Source: Bacilli bacterium
GTDB lineage: Bacteria > Bacillota_I > Bacilli_A > RFN20 > CAG-826
NCBI GenBank assembly: GCA_900767605.1
Contig: CAAFZT010000054.1
Location: 1-64,000, forward strand
Direction of reading: 5' to 3'
Length of the DNA stretch: 64,000 nucleotides
Below are positions 1 through 8,608 of this stretch, in pieces. Position 1 is the stretch's first letter. The number at the start of each line of letters is the position of its first letter. Under the pieces are notes generated by a model. That model was given only the letters and a program-made list of their open reading frames with translations. It was not told where the DNA came from and did not search any database. Both the position numbers and the translations under genes were made by a program.

Positions 1-506
1 AAATCGTTGAATTCATGGAGAAGGGGGCGTAATTTGATATAGGCAGGAATCCTGGTTACACAAGATTCGCGATACTCTCCAAATTTATTTCAGGATATCG
101 GTAAACCAATATCGTACTAATCATGGTGTTTTTTACGAAATAGACAAAGAATGGTACTTACGTTGATAATATATTGTCATTTTAAAGAAAGAATTATGAC
201 AAATTTCTCTTTTGTTACCCATAGAATTAATTTGTCATTTTATAGTAAACTATTTTCCCTCTTAAACATGGGTCTCTAAAGTTAAATGGGGGACTTGAGC
301 CAAAGTCGTCAAGTTAGGCGGGGACACCCAAAAGGCGCTTTGCAGAGCGACACTTTCGCAAAGGACCGCACGTCGTCGCCCCATGGAAAATGCAACCAGA
401 CTTGCTAATCTTTTTTTGTACAAAAAAGCAACAAGGAGATTTCGATGTCGCCGTCGAAAAGCACCAAAGGAACAGGGGAGAAGAGGGACAAATAAAAAAC
501 TTCGGA
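1..506. other. Gap without a confident gene; possible gene remnant
   Basis: No complete gene is supported. On the plus strand an open stretch at 38-166 (about 42 codons, no start, ending in TGA) reads like real protein near its end (FYEIDKEWYLR), and frame 3 upstream is also partly open, so this may be the decayed or frameshifted 3' end of a gene entering from the left. An 11-bp direct repeat TTGTCATTTTA occurs at 174-184 and 232-242, with an inverted ATGACAA at 196-202. Around 410-429 there is an AT-rich palindrome centred on GTAC. Open frames at 262-572 on both strands have low-complexity, cysteine- and serine-rich translations and look spurious. Confidence 0.3.
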
Positions 507-1853
507 CTACAAAGCCTCCCAATAACCGGAGCGGTTATCGCCCATTCTTTTAATATATCCATTTTCCTTTAAACTTTTCGTGACACGCAAAACGGTGCTT
601 CTAGACAATTGACATGCCGCTCCAATTTGTTCCAACGTAGCTTTTGGATTGCTTTTAATAACATCGAACACGGCCCGGTCTTTGCTAGGGATATTTTCTT
701 GGCCTGATTCATCGATGAACCTGGCATTTTCGATGCGAACCATAAAAAATTCATCGTCGCTTTGGAAGGTAACATGGTTTTTACCATCATGAAATAACGC
801 ATTTGTTCTATTGGTGATATTGGCTAGACCTGACCCGCGTCGATTCATCAAATGCATGCGGTGAAATAAATCAGCAATAACAGGGTTCCTACGTTTGGAT
901 TCCATGACGGATTCCACCACATTGGGAACCATTTTTCCAGAATACATTCCACCAGGGGAGGTGATTTCAATTCGATCGTTATAAATGTTCAGAACCACCT
1001 CTGCACCTACGACGTTATAGTCACGGTGGATAATAGCGTTAACTAAGGCTTCTTTAATCGCCTCAGGGTCATATTCCCTTTCATAAATGGTTTCACCTTT
1101 TTCTTTACGCCACGACGTTTGGGTGTTGTCCTCAAAGAAAGCAAATGCCCGATCCAGTTGTATTAATAATGACCCACTAATCTCCGAGTCGGATAGAACC
1201 GTTTCTTCGCTGATTTTATTCGTGCCATTCCATCTCGTACAGAAGATGCGCGATTGTCGAACCCGGTTTTCATCCGCGAACAAAACCCCGGCCCTTGTTA
1301 ATAAACCACGCTCCGCAAGACCAAACGAATCAAAGTCTTCTGGTTCAAATCGAAGTTTGGCTTTGGATAAATATTTTGACATCAAATAGGTAAAGGAATA
1401 ATCCTCTTTTTTTTCATTCGTCAAAATAGCATCATAGGTTTGACCAAGTCCTTTCAAAATTAGTTCATTTAACAGATAGGATGGAGCGGGGACGGATTGG
1501 TTTCCGGAACGAATATAGGCAATTTTATTGCCGTCGGAACTATAGTAGTAAGGGGTAAACTGCCCTCTAGCAATTTGGAGTTCGATAACAATGCAATTTT
1601 CTATTCCGTGAGGAATTAGCCGAAAAATGGGATTCGGTTCAATACGAGTTTTAATAAGATCGGTAATTTTCGTAATAACATCTTTGGGTTTTTGGATTCC
1701 AACAACGACATTTTCGTCTTTTATGCCAAAAAATAAGGAACCGCCAACCCCATTGGCGAAGGCGGAAACGCTTTTTAGCCAACTTCTTGGTTTCCTTTCT
1801 TCCAGCTCTTCTTTGAAATCATAATCCGTGCATTCTTCTAACAATTTAATCAT
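507..1853 (-). CDS. AlbA_2/Schlafen-type ATP-binding transcriptional regulator
   Basis: Predicted DNA-binding regulator of the COG2865 type. The N-terminus (about residues 10-130) carries an AlbA_2 (Schlafen AlbA) domain with the typical FKEELEERKP start and a GVGGSLFFGIKD segment. The middle (about 265-360) matches the HATPase_c_4 region, with EALVNAIIHRDY and the RRGSGL loop. The C-terminus (about 385-430) is a winged helix (LEQIGAACQLSRSTVLRV). I chose the ATG at 1853, preceded by GAGGTG at a 6-nt spacing; a GTG three codons earlier (1862) is also possible. It stands alone. Four 11-bp repeats lie just upstream and overlap a likely -35, so autoregulation is plausible. Members of this family often sit in accessory regions; the target is unknown. 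Confidence 0.85.
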   Translation of the reverse strand: MIKLLEECTDYDFKEELEERKPRSWLKSVSAFANGVGGSLFFGIKDENVVVGIQKPKDVITKITDLIKTRIEPNPIFRLIPHGIENCIVIELQIARGQFTPYYYSSDGNKIAYIRSGNQSVPAPSYLLNELILKGLGQTYDAILTNEKKEDYSFTYLMSKYLSKAKLRFEPEDFDSFGLAERGLLTRAGVLFADENRVRQSRIFCTRWNGTNKISEETVLSDSEISGSLLIQLDRAFAFFEDNTQTSWRKEKGETIYEREYDPEAIKEALVNAIIHRDYNVVGAEVVLNIYNDRIEITSPGGMYSGKMVPNVVESVMESKRRNPVIADLFHRMHLMNRRGSGLANITNRTNALFHDGKNHVTFQSDDEFFMVRIENARFIDESGQENIPSKDRAVFDVIKSNPKATLEQIGAACQLSRSTVLRVTKSLKENGYIKRMGDNRSGYWEAL

Positions 1854-1900
1854 CCTATCCACCTCGTTTCCTTTTCTATTTTAGTACAAAAACTTAAAAA

Positions 1901-1944
1901 TGAAACCATTTTGACACCAATGTGACACCATTCTGACACCAATC
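1901..1944 (-). promoter_or_regulatory. Four 11-bp tandem repeats over a probable promoter
   Basis: TGAMACCA cores start at 1901, 1912, 1923 and 1934, exactly 11 bp apart; the first has one mismatch (TGAAACCA) and the other three are TGACACCA. One helical turn per repeat puts all copies on the same DNA face. On the minus strand the first repeat overlaps a likely -35 (TTTCAT), with TAAAAT 16 bp downstream and the regulator start about 20 bp further on. Confidence 0.6.
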
Positions 1945-1977
1945 ACTCTTAACCAAAGACCAGTTTTCGCCGCTAAA

Positions 1978-2014
1978 GGAAAATAGGGCGCGGGCAGCCG
2001 CAACCCTATTTTCC
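1978..2014 (-). terminator. Hairpin after the lipid-kinase operon
   Basis: Perfect 11-bp inverted repeat GGAAAATAGGG / CCCTATTTTCC (1978-1988 and 2004-2014) with a GC-rich loop that can pair internally. It lies 17 bp past the stop of the last gene of the six-gene operon. The U-run is partly inside the stem, so termination is likely but the form is not classical. Confidence 0.6.
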
Positions 2015-2030
2015 AAGGAGGATATCCAAT

Positions 2031-2945
2031 CTATTCGCAGCCCTCCGGAACCACGAAATTCAATGCCAACGGAAGCATTTTGATGTCGATTTTCGCTTCG
2101 CGGAATACCTCGCCGTCAATGGCATAGGCAACGGGCTTCGGCGATTCGATTTGCACGTGCGTGCACTTCTTATAAATCACCTGATCCACGAGCTTCGCAT
2201 GGTTGATGTGCTCGCCTTTCCGGTAAATCTTCATAAGGCTGGCGGCGGAGAAGCGCGACACCTTTTTAATCAAGCAAACATCAATGATGCCGTCATCGAC
2301 CGCGCTCATTGGGGCGCATTTATAACCGCCGCCATAGGTATGGCCGTTCGCCACGGCGATAAGGAGGCCTTTATCGTCGAAGATAACCTCATCGTCCACG
2401 GTGATTTTCATCATGGTCGACATCTTGAATAAAAGGGAAGAAACGGCGGCGAGGCTATAGGCCCCCTTCCCGCTCATTAAGGGCCATCGCTTGATGCGGT
2501 GCATTTTGAAGGTGACTTCCCCGTCAAATCCGAAATTGAAGATATTGATAGACACCTTGTCATTGCATTGGAGCAAATCGATCTTCTTCGTCTTGCCGTG
2601 GATGAGTTTATCCAAATCCTTAAAGCATTCCGGGTCCTTGAAGTTTTTGATGAAGTCATTGCCAGACCCCGAGGGGAAGCAGGCCACTTCTGCATTTTCA
2701 TAACAGTAGGCTCCATTGACGACGTCATGAAGGGAACCATCGCCTCCGATGGCATAGAAGCGATAGGTTTCTTCTTTGGGATGAGAGGCGAGGTAGTTTT
2801 TGACATACTCCCTCCCATCCCCTTTGCAGGTGGTTTTGTAGATTTCGTAATCGATAAGGCCGTCGTAGGGCTTTAAAAGGGTGCAAATCTCGCTATATCG
2901 GTCCCTTTTTCCCGCGTTTGGATTGACGACAAAGATGTGTTTCAT
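2031..2945 (-). CDS. Diacylglycerol kinase-family lipid kinase
   Basis: Predicted lipid kinase of the DagK/LCB5 family, using ATP to phosphorylate a diacylglycerol-like or sphingoid-like lipid at the inner membrane face. The 304-residue length is normal for the family. The nucleotide-binding GGDGSLHDVVNG motif is near residues 64-75, and PSGSGNDF near 92-99; the C-terminal beta-sandwich includes NFGFDGEV. It is the last gene of a six-gene operon, 4 bp after an alkyl-DHAP-synthase-like flavoprotein, which hints that its substrate may be an alkyl- or acyl-glycerol made by that operon rather than ordinary diacylglycerol. The substrate is inference. Confidence 0.88.
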   Translation of the reverse strand: MKHIFVVNPNAGKRDRYSEICTLLKPYDGLIDYEIYKTTCKGDGREYVKNYLASHPKEETYRFYAIGGDGSLHDVVNGAYCYENAEVACFPSGSGNDFIKNFKDPECFKDLDKLIHGKTKKIDLLQCNDKVSINIFNFGFDGEVTFKMHRIKRWPLMSGKGAYSLAAVSSLLFKMSTMMKITVDDEVIFDDKGLLIAVANGHTYGGGYKCAPMSAVDDGIIDVCLIKKVSRFSAASLMKIYRKGEHINHAKLVDQVIYKKCTHVQIESPKPVAYAIDGEVFREAKIDIKMLPLALNFVVPEGCE

Positions 2946-2949
2946 GAAT

Positions 2950-4713
2950 TCACTTTGCGTCCTTATGGAGAAAATCGATCTTTTGATCTTTGCTAATCTT
3001 CTCCTCTTCCTTCAAATCAAGGCCCAATGTTCCGCCTGGATTCATGAGATATTCGGGGTCGAAATGGTTTTTCAAGACTTTGAAGATTTCGAATTCCTTC
3101 GTGCCCAAGGATCCTTCTAACCATGGAGCGAAGGCTTTGCCGATGCCATGGTGATGGGACATCGCCGCACCCGATTTTTGAATCGCGTCCAAAATGCCAT
3201 CCTGGTAATTCTTGTATTCGTTCAAATCCGTCATGCGGGCAATGAAGATGAAATAGAGGTTCGCCCCTTGGGGATAAGCATGAGACATGTGGGTCATGCA
3301 GATCGTATTCGGCCTAGATTTGCAGAAGGCGCGGACATCGCGATGGACTTGGGACATGTTGGACCAATTGACGCTGCACTCCAACGTATCGGTCATGATG
3401 CCAAAATCCTGCATGGAGTCTCTAAGATACGGGTCGTTGAACCTTCCCTTTTCCCAGGATTTGGTCACGAATCCAGTTAAGCTCATGCCTTTAAAGCGTT
3501 TGGCAATGCGGTGGATGCATTTGCTGACGTTTTTGGCAAAGCCCTTCTCTCCATCGGAGAAGCCTAAGAACAAACACATCTCGTTTTCTTTGAATCCTTT
3601 GAGTTTAAATAACTTCATCAAAGGCGTTTCGTCGATGCCATAGAGGCGAAGCATGATGGAGGTCTCTTCTGGGTCGCTTAAACGGAAAACGGAAGAATAT
3701 CCCCCTTCGCATTGCATCATTTCCCTTGCGGCCTTTTGGGCGGTTTCCCAGTCCTTGAACATGAAGGAATAGCGTTTGCGGTTTTCCGGCATATAACGGA
3801 ACACCCGCAAAGTAACCTCGGTTAAGATGCCGAACGTCCCTTCGCTGCCCATCATGATTTGATTGATGCTAGGACCCGTGGCTTCTTTCGGGGCATGCGT
3901 GGTCACGATTTTGCCAACGGGGGTGATGTATTCCTGGGACAATACGATGTCTTCGATTTTGCCATAATAGGTGGAATTCTGGCCGGCTCCACGGGTAACG
4001 ACCCACCCACCGACGGAAGAATATTCAAAACTCTGGGGGAAGTGCCCACAGGTGTAGGGTCTTTGGGCATGGAACAAACTCACCGCGTTATTGAGGGCTT
4101 CTTCTAGCTTAGGGCCCGACATTCCCGTTTGAACGGTGATCGTTTGATCCACTTCGTTGAAACGGATGACTTTGTTGAAGCGGAGGCGCATATCAAACGA
4201 GACGCCGCCCTTCATGCATTCGACCCCGCGAGTAACCGAGGATCCGCCGCCATAGACATACATCGGAATCTTATGCTCGACGCAGTAAGCAACGATTTTT
4301 TCGATTTGTTCCTTGTCGTCTGGATAAATAACGACATCGGGGATGTTTTCGATTTTCTTTTCGCGAAGGCGGAGCAAGTCATACATGGTCTTGCCATAGG
4401 CAACGCTTAGTCTTGAATAATCATCGTCTTTGACGAATTCTTTTCCGACCACTTCTTGGAAGAAGGCAATATCTTCGTCTTTAACGATTTTCTTGGCGAT
4501 ATCGAATTGAACCTCGTCTAGGCCCAAGTCCTCGCTATATTCTTTGAAATCGTCGTTTTTTAAGTTGAAGGTTTCTTTCAACATGCCAAATAAGGTTTCT
4601 TTCGGCGTTTTGATAAAGTTGGGGTCGCCCCATTTGAAAATGGAACGATAGGATTTTGGAGGGATTTCCCCTTTGTACCATTTCGGCTCGAATTCTTTGT
4701 AGGGTTTTGACAT
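2950..4713 (-). CDS. FAD-binding oxidase, alkyldihydroxyacetonephosphate synthase-like
   Basis: Flavoprotein of the PCMH/VAO fold (GlcD/AGPS group), 587 residues. The FAD-binding half (about 120-310) has PMYVYGGGSSVTRG, a SVGGWVVTRGAGQNST segment and MMGSEGTFGILTEVTL. Near the C-terminus (about 525-540) it carries SHHHGIGK, a histidine-rich signature characteristic of alkyl-DHAP synthases, which swap the acyl chain of acyl-DHAP for a fatty alcohol to form the ether bond. Bacterial members may instead act as lactate/glycolate-type dehydrogenases. It lies in an operon with two other flavoproteins of glycerophosphate type and a lipid kinase, which favours an ether-lipid or glycerophosphate role. 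Start ATG follows an AAAGGA element. Confidence 0.82.
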   Translation of the reverse strand: MSKPYKEFEPKWYKGEIPPKSYRSIFKWGDPNFIKTPKETLFGMLKETFNLKNDDFKEYSEDLGLDEVQFDIAKKIVKDEDIAFFQEVVGKEFVKDDDYSRLSVAYGKTMYDLLRLREKKIENIPDVVIYPDDKEQIEKIVAYCVEHKIPMYVYGGGSSVTRGVECMKGGVSFDMRLRFNKVIRFNEVDQTITVQTGMSGPKLEEALNNAVSLFHAQRPYTCGHFPQSFEYSSVGGWVVTRGAGQNSTYYGKIEDIVLSQEYITPVGKIVTTHAPKEATGPSINQIMMGSEGTFGILTEVTLRVFRYMPENRKRYSFMFKDWETAQKAAREMMQCEGGYSSVFRLSDPEETSIMLRLYGIDETPLMKLFKLKGFKENEMCLFLGFSDGEKGFAKNVSKCIHRIAKRFKGMSLTGFVTKSWEKGRFNDPYLRDSMQDFGIMTDTLECSVNWSNMSQVHRDVRAFCKSRPNTICMTHMSHAYPQGANLYFIFIARMTDLNEYKNYQDGILDAIQKSGAAMSHHHGIGKAFAPWLEGSLGTKEFEIFKVLKNHFDPEYLMNPGGTLGLDLKEEEKISKDQKIDFLHKDAK

Positions 4714-4728
4714 CTTGATGCTTCCTTT

Positions 4729-5073
4729 CTATTTCATCGATGTTGTTGTTATTAAATCAATGCCGGTATTCAGCACATTGGGAATCACGACGCTATGGAT
4801 TTCTAGTCTTTCGGTCACGACCACTTTTTTGAGTTCTTGGAGGAGATCAGGAATCAACTTCTTATCGATTTCCCCCGCGGTGCGAACGCTGACGACGGGG
4901 AATCCTTCTACGCTTGTCCTAACCGTAGAGCAAACGCTTCGTTTGGGATGGTGGAATTCGTTATAGGCGTATTCCTTGCCCCGAGGGCAGCGGTTACCTT
5001 CGCAGGTGTCGTTGATCTCGTCATATACAAGATGGCATCCATTGGGGCAAACGATGCAAACATATTCTTTCAT
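4729..5073 (-). CDS. DUF1667 protein (cysteine-rich small subunit of a flavin oxidoreductase)
   Basis: 114-residue DUF1667 protein. Five cysteines cluster at the N-terminus (C6, C9, C13, C24, C29, in a CxxCxxxC then CxxxxC arrangement), suggesting metal or Fe-S binding. In anaerobic firmicutes this family is commonly encoded beside a glycerol-3-phosphate dehydrogenase-like flavoprotein and an NAD/FAD oxidoreductase, exactly as here (4 bp after one, two genes after the other), so it is probably a third subunit of that complex. The gap to the next gene is 15 bp. Its biochemical role is not established. Confidence 0.85.
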   Translation of the reverse strand: MKEYVCIVCPNGCHLVYDEINDTCEGNRCPRGKEYAYNEFHHPKRSVCSTVRTSVEGFPVVSVRTAGEIDKKLIPDLLQELKKVVVTERLEIHSVVIPNVLNTGIDLITTTSMK

Positions 5074-5077
5074 GTTC

Positions 5078-6307
5078 TTAATCCTCCAAGACGAAACGGA
5101 TTTCTCCGGGCTTTTTCACCGTTAATAGGATCTTTTCCATTTCTGGTGGTCGAAGATGGGAATATTTCCTCTTTAACAGGATCTCTTCCCCTTGTTTTAC
5201 GATTAAGGTCTTGTTTTGATATTCGTCCCGAGACCGGAAATAGAAGGTCATCTTCTCCGTCCCCTTCTCAAAGTCGATATAAGAGGGAACGACATACCCG
5301 AAATGGGAATCGAATTGAACGGCTTTTAAGTCCCGTTTTCTTTCGCCTGTGAGTTTAGCGGCGTCCATGGCCGCGATTTCCCCGCTTTCTGAAACGTAGT
5401 CCGCGAGGTCATTGACATGCATCGCGTTGCCACAGGAATAAACCCCGTCGATCAGAGTTTCAAGCGTTTGGTCAACGTCCGGTCCTTTGGTGAAACGATT
5501 TAGAGGAACCCTAATCTCTTTGGCCAGCTCGTTTTCGGGAATTAAGCCCACCGAGAGAATCAAGGAATCGCAAGGAATGATTTCTTCGCTCCCTTTGATG
5601 GGGTTCATTCTTTCATCCACCTTGCAAACCTCCACCGCTTCGAGGCGATCTTTCCCAAATACGCGGGTTACGGTATAAGACAAATGGAGGGGGATATCAA
5701 AATCCGTCAGGCATTGGGCAATGTTGCGGCTCAATCCGCTTGGGGTGGGTTTCACTTCATAGACCCCTTTGACGTGAGCCCCTTCCAAGGTTAATCTCCT
5801 TGCCATGATGAGTCCAATGTCTCCTGACCCCAGAATCACCACTTCTTTGCAGGGCATTTTACCGAGGACATTGATATAAAATTGTGCTTGCCCCGCGGTC
5901 ATGACCCCCGTTGGATTCGTGCCATGAATCGCGATTTGTTTCCCGGTCCTTTCGCGGCATCCCGTCGCTAAGATGAGCTTCTTTGTAGCGACTTGGTTCA
6001 CGCCAGTTTCATTCACGAAGGTCACAATGATTCCGTCTTTGCTTGTGATGTTAGTCACGAACGTATTCTTCAGCACGGTGACGTTCGTCTTCTTTAGCTT
6101 CTCAATTTCTTTATTCGCGTATTCGGGGCCAGAAAGTTTTTCTTTAAACCGGGTTACACCGAACCCATCATGGATGCATTGCTTTAAAATGCCACCGAGT
6201 TTTCCTTCTCTTTCAATAAGCAAAACCTTCGCGGACTGGCTTGCTTTCACGGCCGAAGCAAGTCCACCAGGTCCGCCCCCGATTACAATGATGTCATAAT
6301 GTTCCAT
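5078..6307 (-). CDS. NAD(P)/FAD-dependent oxidoreductase
   Basis: 409-residue pyridine-nucleotide-disulfide-type flavoprotein. The FAD site is at the N-terminus (VIGGGPGGLASAVKA, residues 8-22) and a second Rossmann site near 155-185 (VVILGSGDIGLIMARRL) should bind NAD(P). The motif TTGV-type FAD contact is represented by SLILSVGLIPEN near 245. There is no redox-active CxxC of the thioredoxin reductase type in the central part. It is sandwiched between the GlpA-like flavoprotein (3 bp gap) and DUF1667 (4 bp gap), the usual order for the anaerobic glycerophosphate oxidoreductase set; it probably passes electrons between glycerol-3-phosphate and NAD or another carrier. Confidence 0.85.
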   Translation of the reverse strand: MEHYDIIVIGGGPGGLASAVKASQSAKVLLIEREGKLGGILKQCIHDGFGVTRFKEKLSGPEYANKEIEKLKKTNVTVLKNTFVTNITSKDGIIVTFVNETGVNQVATKKLILATGCRERTGKQIAIHGTNPTGVMTAGQAQFYINVLGKMPCKEVVILGSGDIGLIMARRLTLEGAHVKGVYEVKPTPSGLSRNIAQCLTDFDIPLHLSYTVTRVFGKDRLEAVEVCKVDERMNPIKGSEEIIPCDSLILSVGLIPENELAKEIRVPLNRFTKGPDVDQTLETLIDGVYSCGNAMHVNDLADYVSESGEIAAMDAAKLTGERKRDLKAVQFDSHFGYVVPSYIDFEKGTEKMTFYFRSRDEYQNKTLIVKQGEEILLKRKYSHLRPPEMEKILLTVKKPGEIRFVLED

Positions 6308-6310
6308 CGT

Positions 6311-8011
6311 TTACTCCTTGCTTCCTCGATAAATCAAGGTGTCCTCCCCTTTTTTATGGACTTCTTCCAAGGGGATATGGTTTTCTTGGGCGAATAGTTC
6401 CGCGACCATGGGTTGGCAGAACCCTCCCTGGCAACGCCCCATACCTGCGCGAACTCTTCTTTTAATGCCATCTAGCGTGGATGGGCGGATGATGGAATGA
6501 ATCGCATCGAGAATTTCGCCTTCACTGATTTCTTCGCACCGACAGACGATATGGCCGTATTTTGGATTGGATTTGATGAGGCAATCCCGTTCTTCTAACG
6601 GTAATTTTCTTGTGGGTGTAATGCCTTTTCGGACGGGATTGAAATGTTCGTTCTTCGAAGCGCGGAGGTCTTCCGCGACAAAATGAGCAATCGCTTCTCC
6701 AATGGCAGGGGCCGCGGTAAGTCCGGGGGATTGAATGCCTGCTGCATGGTAGATGTTCTTCGTCCATTTTCCCTTGGAGACAATGAAGTCTTCTTCATAA
6801 GTGGGGGCTCTTACGCCCGAGAAATAGGTAATGGTGTCGCTCTTTTTAAGATGGGGCATTGTTTTGGAATGCTTTTCAAACAAACGGTCCACCACTTTTT
6901 TATCTGTCGTGAAGTCTTCTTTGTCTGGGATTTCAATCGCATTGGGTCCAACCAAGGTATTGTCATCCACGGTTGGAATAATACCCCCGCCTTTGGAATT
7001 GGACGTGTGGCTCTTCTTTTTGATGGAGAAGATTTGAATGCCGGAATTGGATAGTTCAGGGCGAACGCTTTTATCCATCAAGACATCGGTCCCTTTTCGC
7101 GGGTGGATCGAGAAGAATTTGTCGTGAGCAAGCTCGGCGATGCCATCGCTAAAAACGCCGGCAGCATTCACAACGGCCTTGGGATAAATGGTTCCGCGGT
7201 TCGTGATGACCTTCTCAATGACATTATCCTTCACAACCATATCCTGGACATAGGTATGGAAGCTCACTTCCGCTCCATTAATGACCGCGGATTCGGCTAG
7301 GCCAATCGTGAAGTTATAAGGGCAGATGCTTCCCGCGTGAGGGAAATAGACACCGAATTTTACTTCTTCAGATAGGTTGGGCTCTAATTCCAATAATTTC
7401 TTCCGGCCCAATAGTTTCCAATCCGTAATATGATTTTGTTTGCATTTAAAGGTGAAATAGGTGCGGATTAAGGGGCGCAAGGCATTGGATTTAAAGCAAA
7501 CGGTCTGACCGTCTTCGCGGTATTCCACGTCGATTTCCTTGCAGAGTTCTGGAATCATTTTTTTCGCGCGGACTAAATATTTTAGTTTCTCGCTTCCTTT
7601 GTGGAGGTCTACGCCCACATGGATGCAGCCGTCGTTTCTTGAGGAGGCGCCCAAAGCTAAATCTTCGCCCTTTTCCACCAAAAGGACGCTGAGGTTATAT
7701 CTTTTTAATTCACGGGCAATCGCAGCCCCGACCACTCCCCCGCCAATCACGAGTACGTCCACCCTTTTATTGTCTAGACTCGTGTCCACCAAGGACGGCT
7801 TCACAACATTTGGGGTATACCCTTTTAAGCGGATGTTATTCACCACATGGGAATAGAGCTTCGTCTTGCTGGCTTTTAAGCCGATGCCAACGATTTGTTC
7901 CCATGAAGACAATTCGCCATCCAAAAAGAGAATGTCTTCCCTCTCAGAAGGAGAAATGGAGGAGAGGCCTTCCTCCTTCAGAAGTTTTTTGATTTTCTCG
8001 AGTCTCTTCAT
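6311..8011 (-). CDS. Glycerol-3-phosphate dehydrogenase-like flavoprotein with BFD [2Fe-2S] domain
   Basis: 566 residues. After an unusual N-terminal extension of about 80 residues comes a DAO-type FAD domain (DVLVIGGGVVGAAIARELKR at about 85-104) with the GASSRNDGCIHVG substrate-side loop. The C-terminus (about 485-545) is a BFD-like [2Fe-2S] domain with CRCEEISEGEI and the GRCQGGFCQP cysteine pair. This architecture is that of anaerobic GlpA-type enzymes, which oxidise sn-glycerol 3-phosphate to dihydroxyacetone phosphate. It begins 1 bp after the TetR stop, so is translationally coupled. No glycerol kinase or facilitator lies nearby, so substrate supply is probably lipid turnover or encoded elsewhere. 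Substrate is inferred from family. Confidence 0.85.
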   Translation of the reverse strand: MKRLEKIKKLLKEEGLSSISPSEREDILFLDGELSSWEQIVGIGLKASKTKLYSHVVNNIRLKGYTPNVVKPSLVDTSLDNKRVDVLVIGGGVVGAAIARELKRYNLSVLLVEKGEDLALGASSRNDGCIHVGVDLHKGSEKLKYLVRAKKMIPELCKEIDVEYREDGQTVCFKSNALRPLIRTYFTFKCKQNHITDWKLLGRKKLLELEPNLSEEVKFGVYFPHAGSICPYNFTIGLAESAVINGAEVSFHTYVQDMVVKDNVIEKVITNRGTIYPKAVVNAAGVFSDGIAELAHDKFFSIHPRKGTDVLMDKSVRPELSNSGIQIFSIKKKSHTSNSKGGGIIPTVDDNTLVGPNAIEIPDKEDFTTDKKVVDRLFEKHSKTMPHLKKSDTITYFSGVRAPTYEEDFIVSKGKWTKNIYHAAGIQSPGLTAAPAIGEAIAHFVAEDLRASKNEHFNPVRKGITPTRKLPLEERDCLIKSNPKYGHIVCRCEEISEGEILDAIHSIIRPSTLDGIKRRVRAGMGRCQGGFCQPMVAELFAQENHIPLEEVHKKGEDTLIYRGSKE

Positions 8012-8012
8012 T

Positions 8013-8564
8013 TTATAACCCCATCAACATTTTCTTGATGCCTTCAATTTCTTCTTTTGTCTTGTTGCCTAAGACGGTTTTGACGATGAGGCCTTCGATA
8101 ATTACGAGGATGATATTGGCAATCTCGCCGGGGTTGGGACGGTCCTTGTAGACTTCTTTAACCCCTTCTGCGATTTTTTCCTTCCATTCATCCCAGAAAG
8201 ACAGAATCTTGTTTTTGATGTCGTCATTTCGTGTGGATTCATTCAACAAATAAATATGGATTTTGGAATGGTTATAAAGCTCCGTGCTTTTATAGAAGAC
8301 AACGTCAAAGAACCGTCCAATTTCAAGGTGGTCCTTATGCTTCAAAAGCCAGGCATCATAATCCCGTTCAAGTTCCTTGAAATGCATTTCGACGATGGCC
8401 GAAACAATTTCGTCCTTGGTTTTGAAATGGTAATAAAGGCTTCCCGTGGACATATCTAAATAATTGGCGATGTCCCTTAGTGAAAAGTTATTTACCCCTT
8501 TCGAAGCGATAAGTTCTTCTGCAGAACGAATAATTCTCTCTTTTGCGTTGCTAATTTCTTCCAT
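8013..8564 (-). CDS. TetR/AcrR-family transcriptional regulator
   Basis: 183 residues; an N-terminal helix-turn-helix (about 10-55: RIIRSAEELIASKGVNNFSLRDIANYL, then STGSLYYHFKTKDEI) is typical TetR, followed by an all-helical ligand domain. As first gene of the flavoprotein/lipid-kinase operon it is likely a local repressor sensing a lipid or glycerophosphate intermediate. Just upstream are two abutting 14-bp palindromes, one of which may be its own operator. The ligand is unknown. Confidence 0.88.
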   Translation of the reverse strand: MEEISNAKERIIRSAEELIASKGVNNFSLRDIANYLDMSTGSLYYHFKTKDEIVSAIVEMHFKELERDYDAWLLKHKDHLEIGRFFDVVFYKSTELYNHSKIHIYLLNESTRNDDIKNKILSFWDEWKEKIAEGVKEVYKDRPNPGEIANIILVIIEGLIVKTVLGNKTKEEIEGIKKMLMGL

Positions 8565-8580
8565 ATATATGTTACTGAGT

Positions 8581-8594
8581 CGGGCGACCGCCCG
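8581..8594. promoter_or_regulatory. Palindrome in the leader of the TetR operon
   Basis: CGGGCG-AC-CGCCCG, a perfect 6-bp inverted repeat with 2-bp spacer, immediately next to the cre-like palindrome and between the predicted start site and the TetR start codon. It could be the TetR operator, or a leader stem in the RNA. Confidence 0.45.
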
Positions 8595-8608
8595 TGTAAG
8601 CGCTTACA
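8595..8608. promoter_or_regulatory. cre-like catabolite-repression palindrome at the transcription start
   Basis: TGTAAGCGCTTACA is a perfect 14-bp palindrome and fits the CcpA cre consensus TGNAANCGNWNNCA at every fixed position. It overlaps the last base of the -10 box and is centred on the predicted start site, the classic roadblock/repression position. The binding protein is inferred from the consensus. Confidence 0.65.

Noticed and set aside
262..572. Short open frames left of the AlbA-type gene
   Set aside because: Several overlapping frames in both orientations, Cys/Ser-rich, no SD; nothing supports expression.
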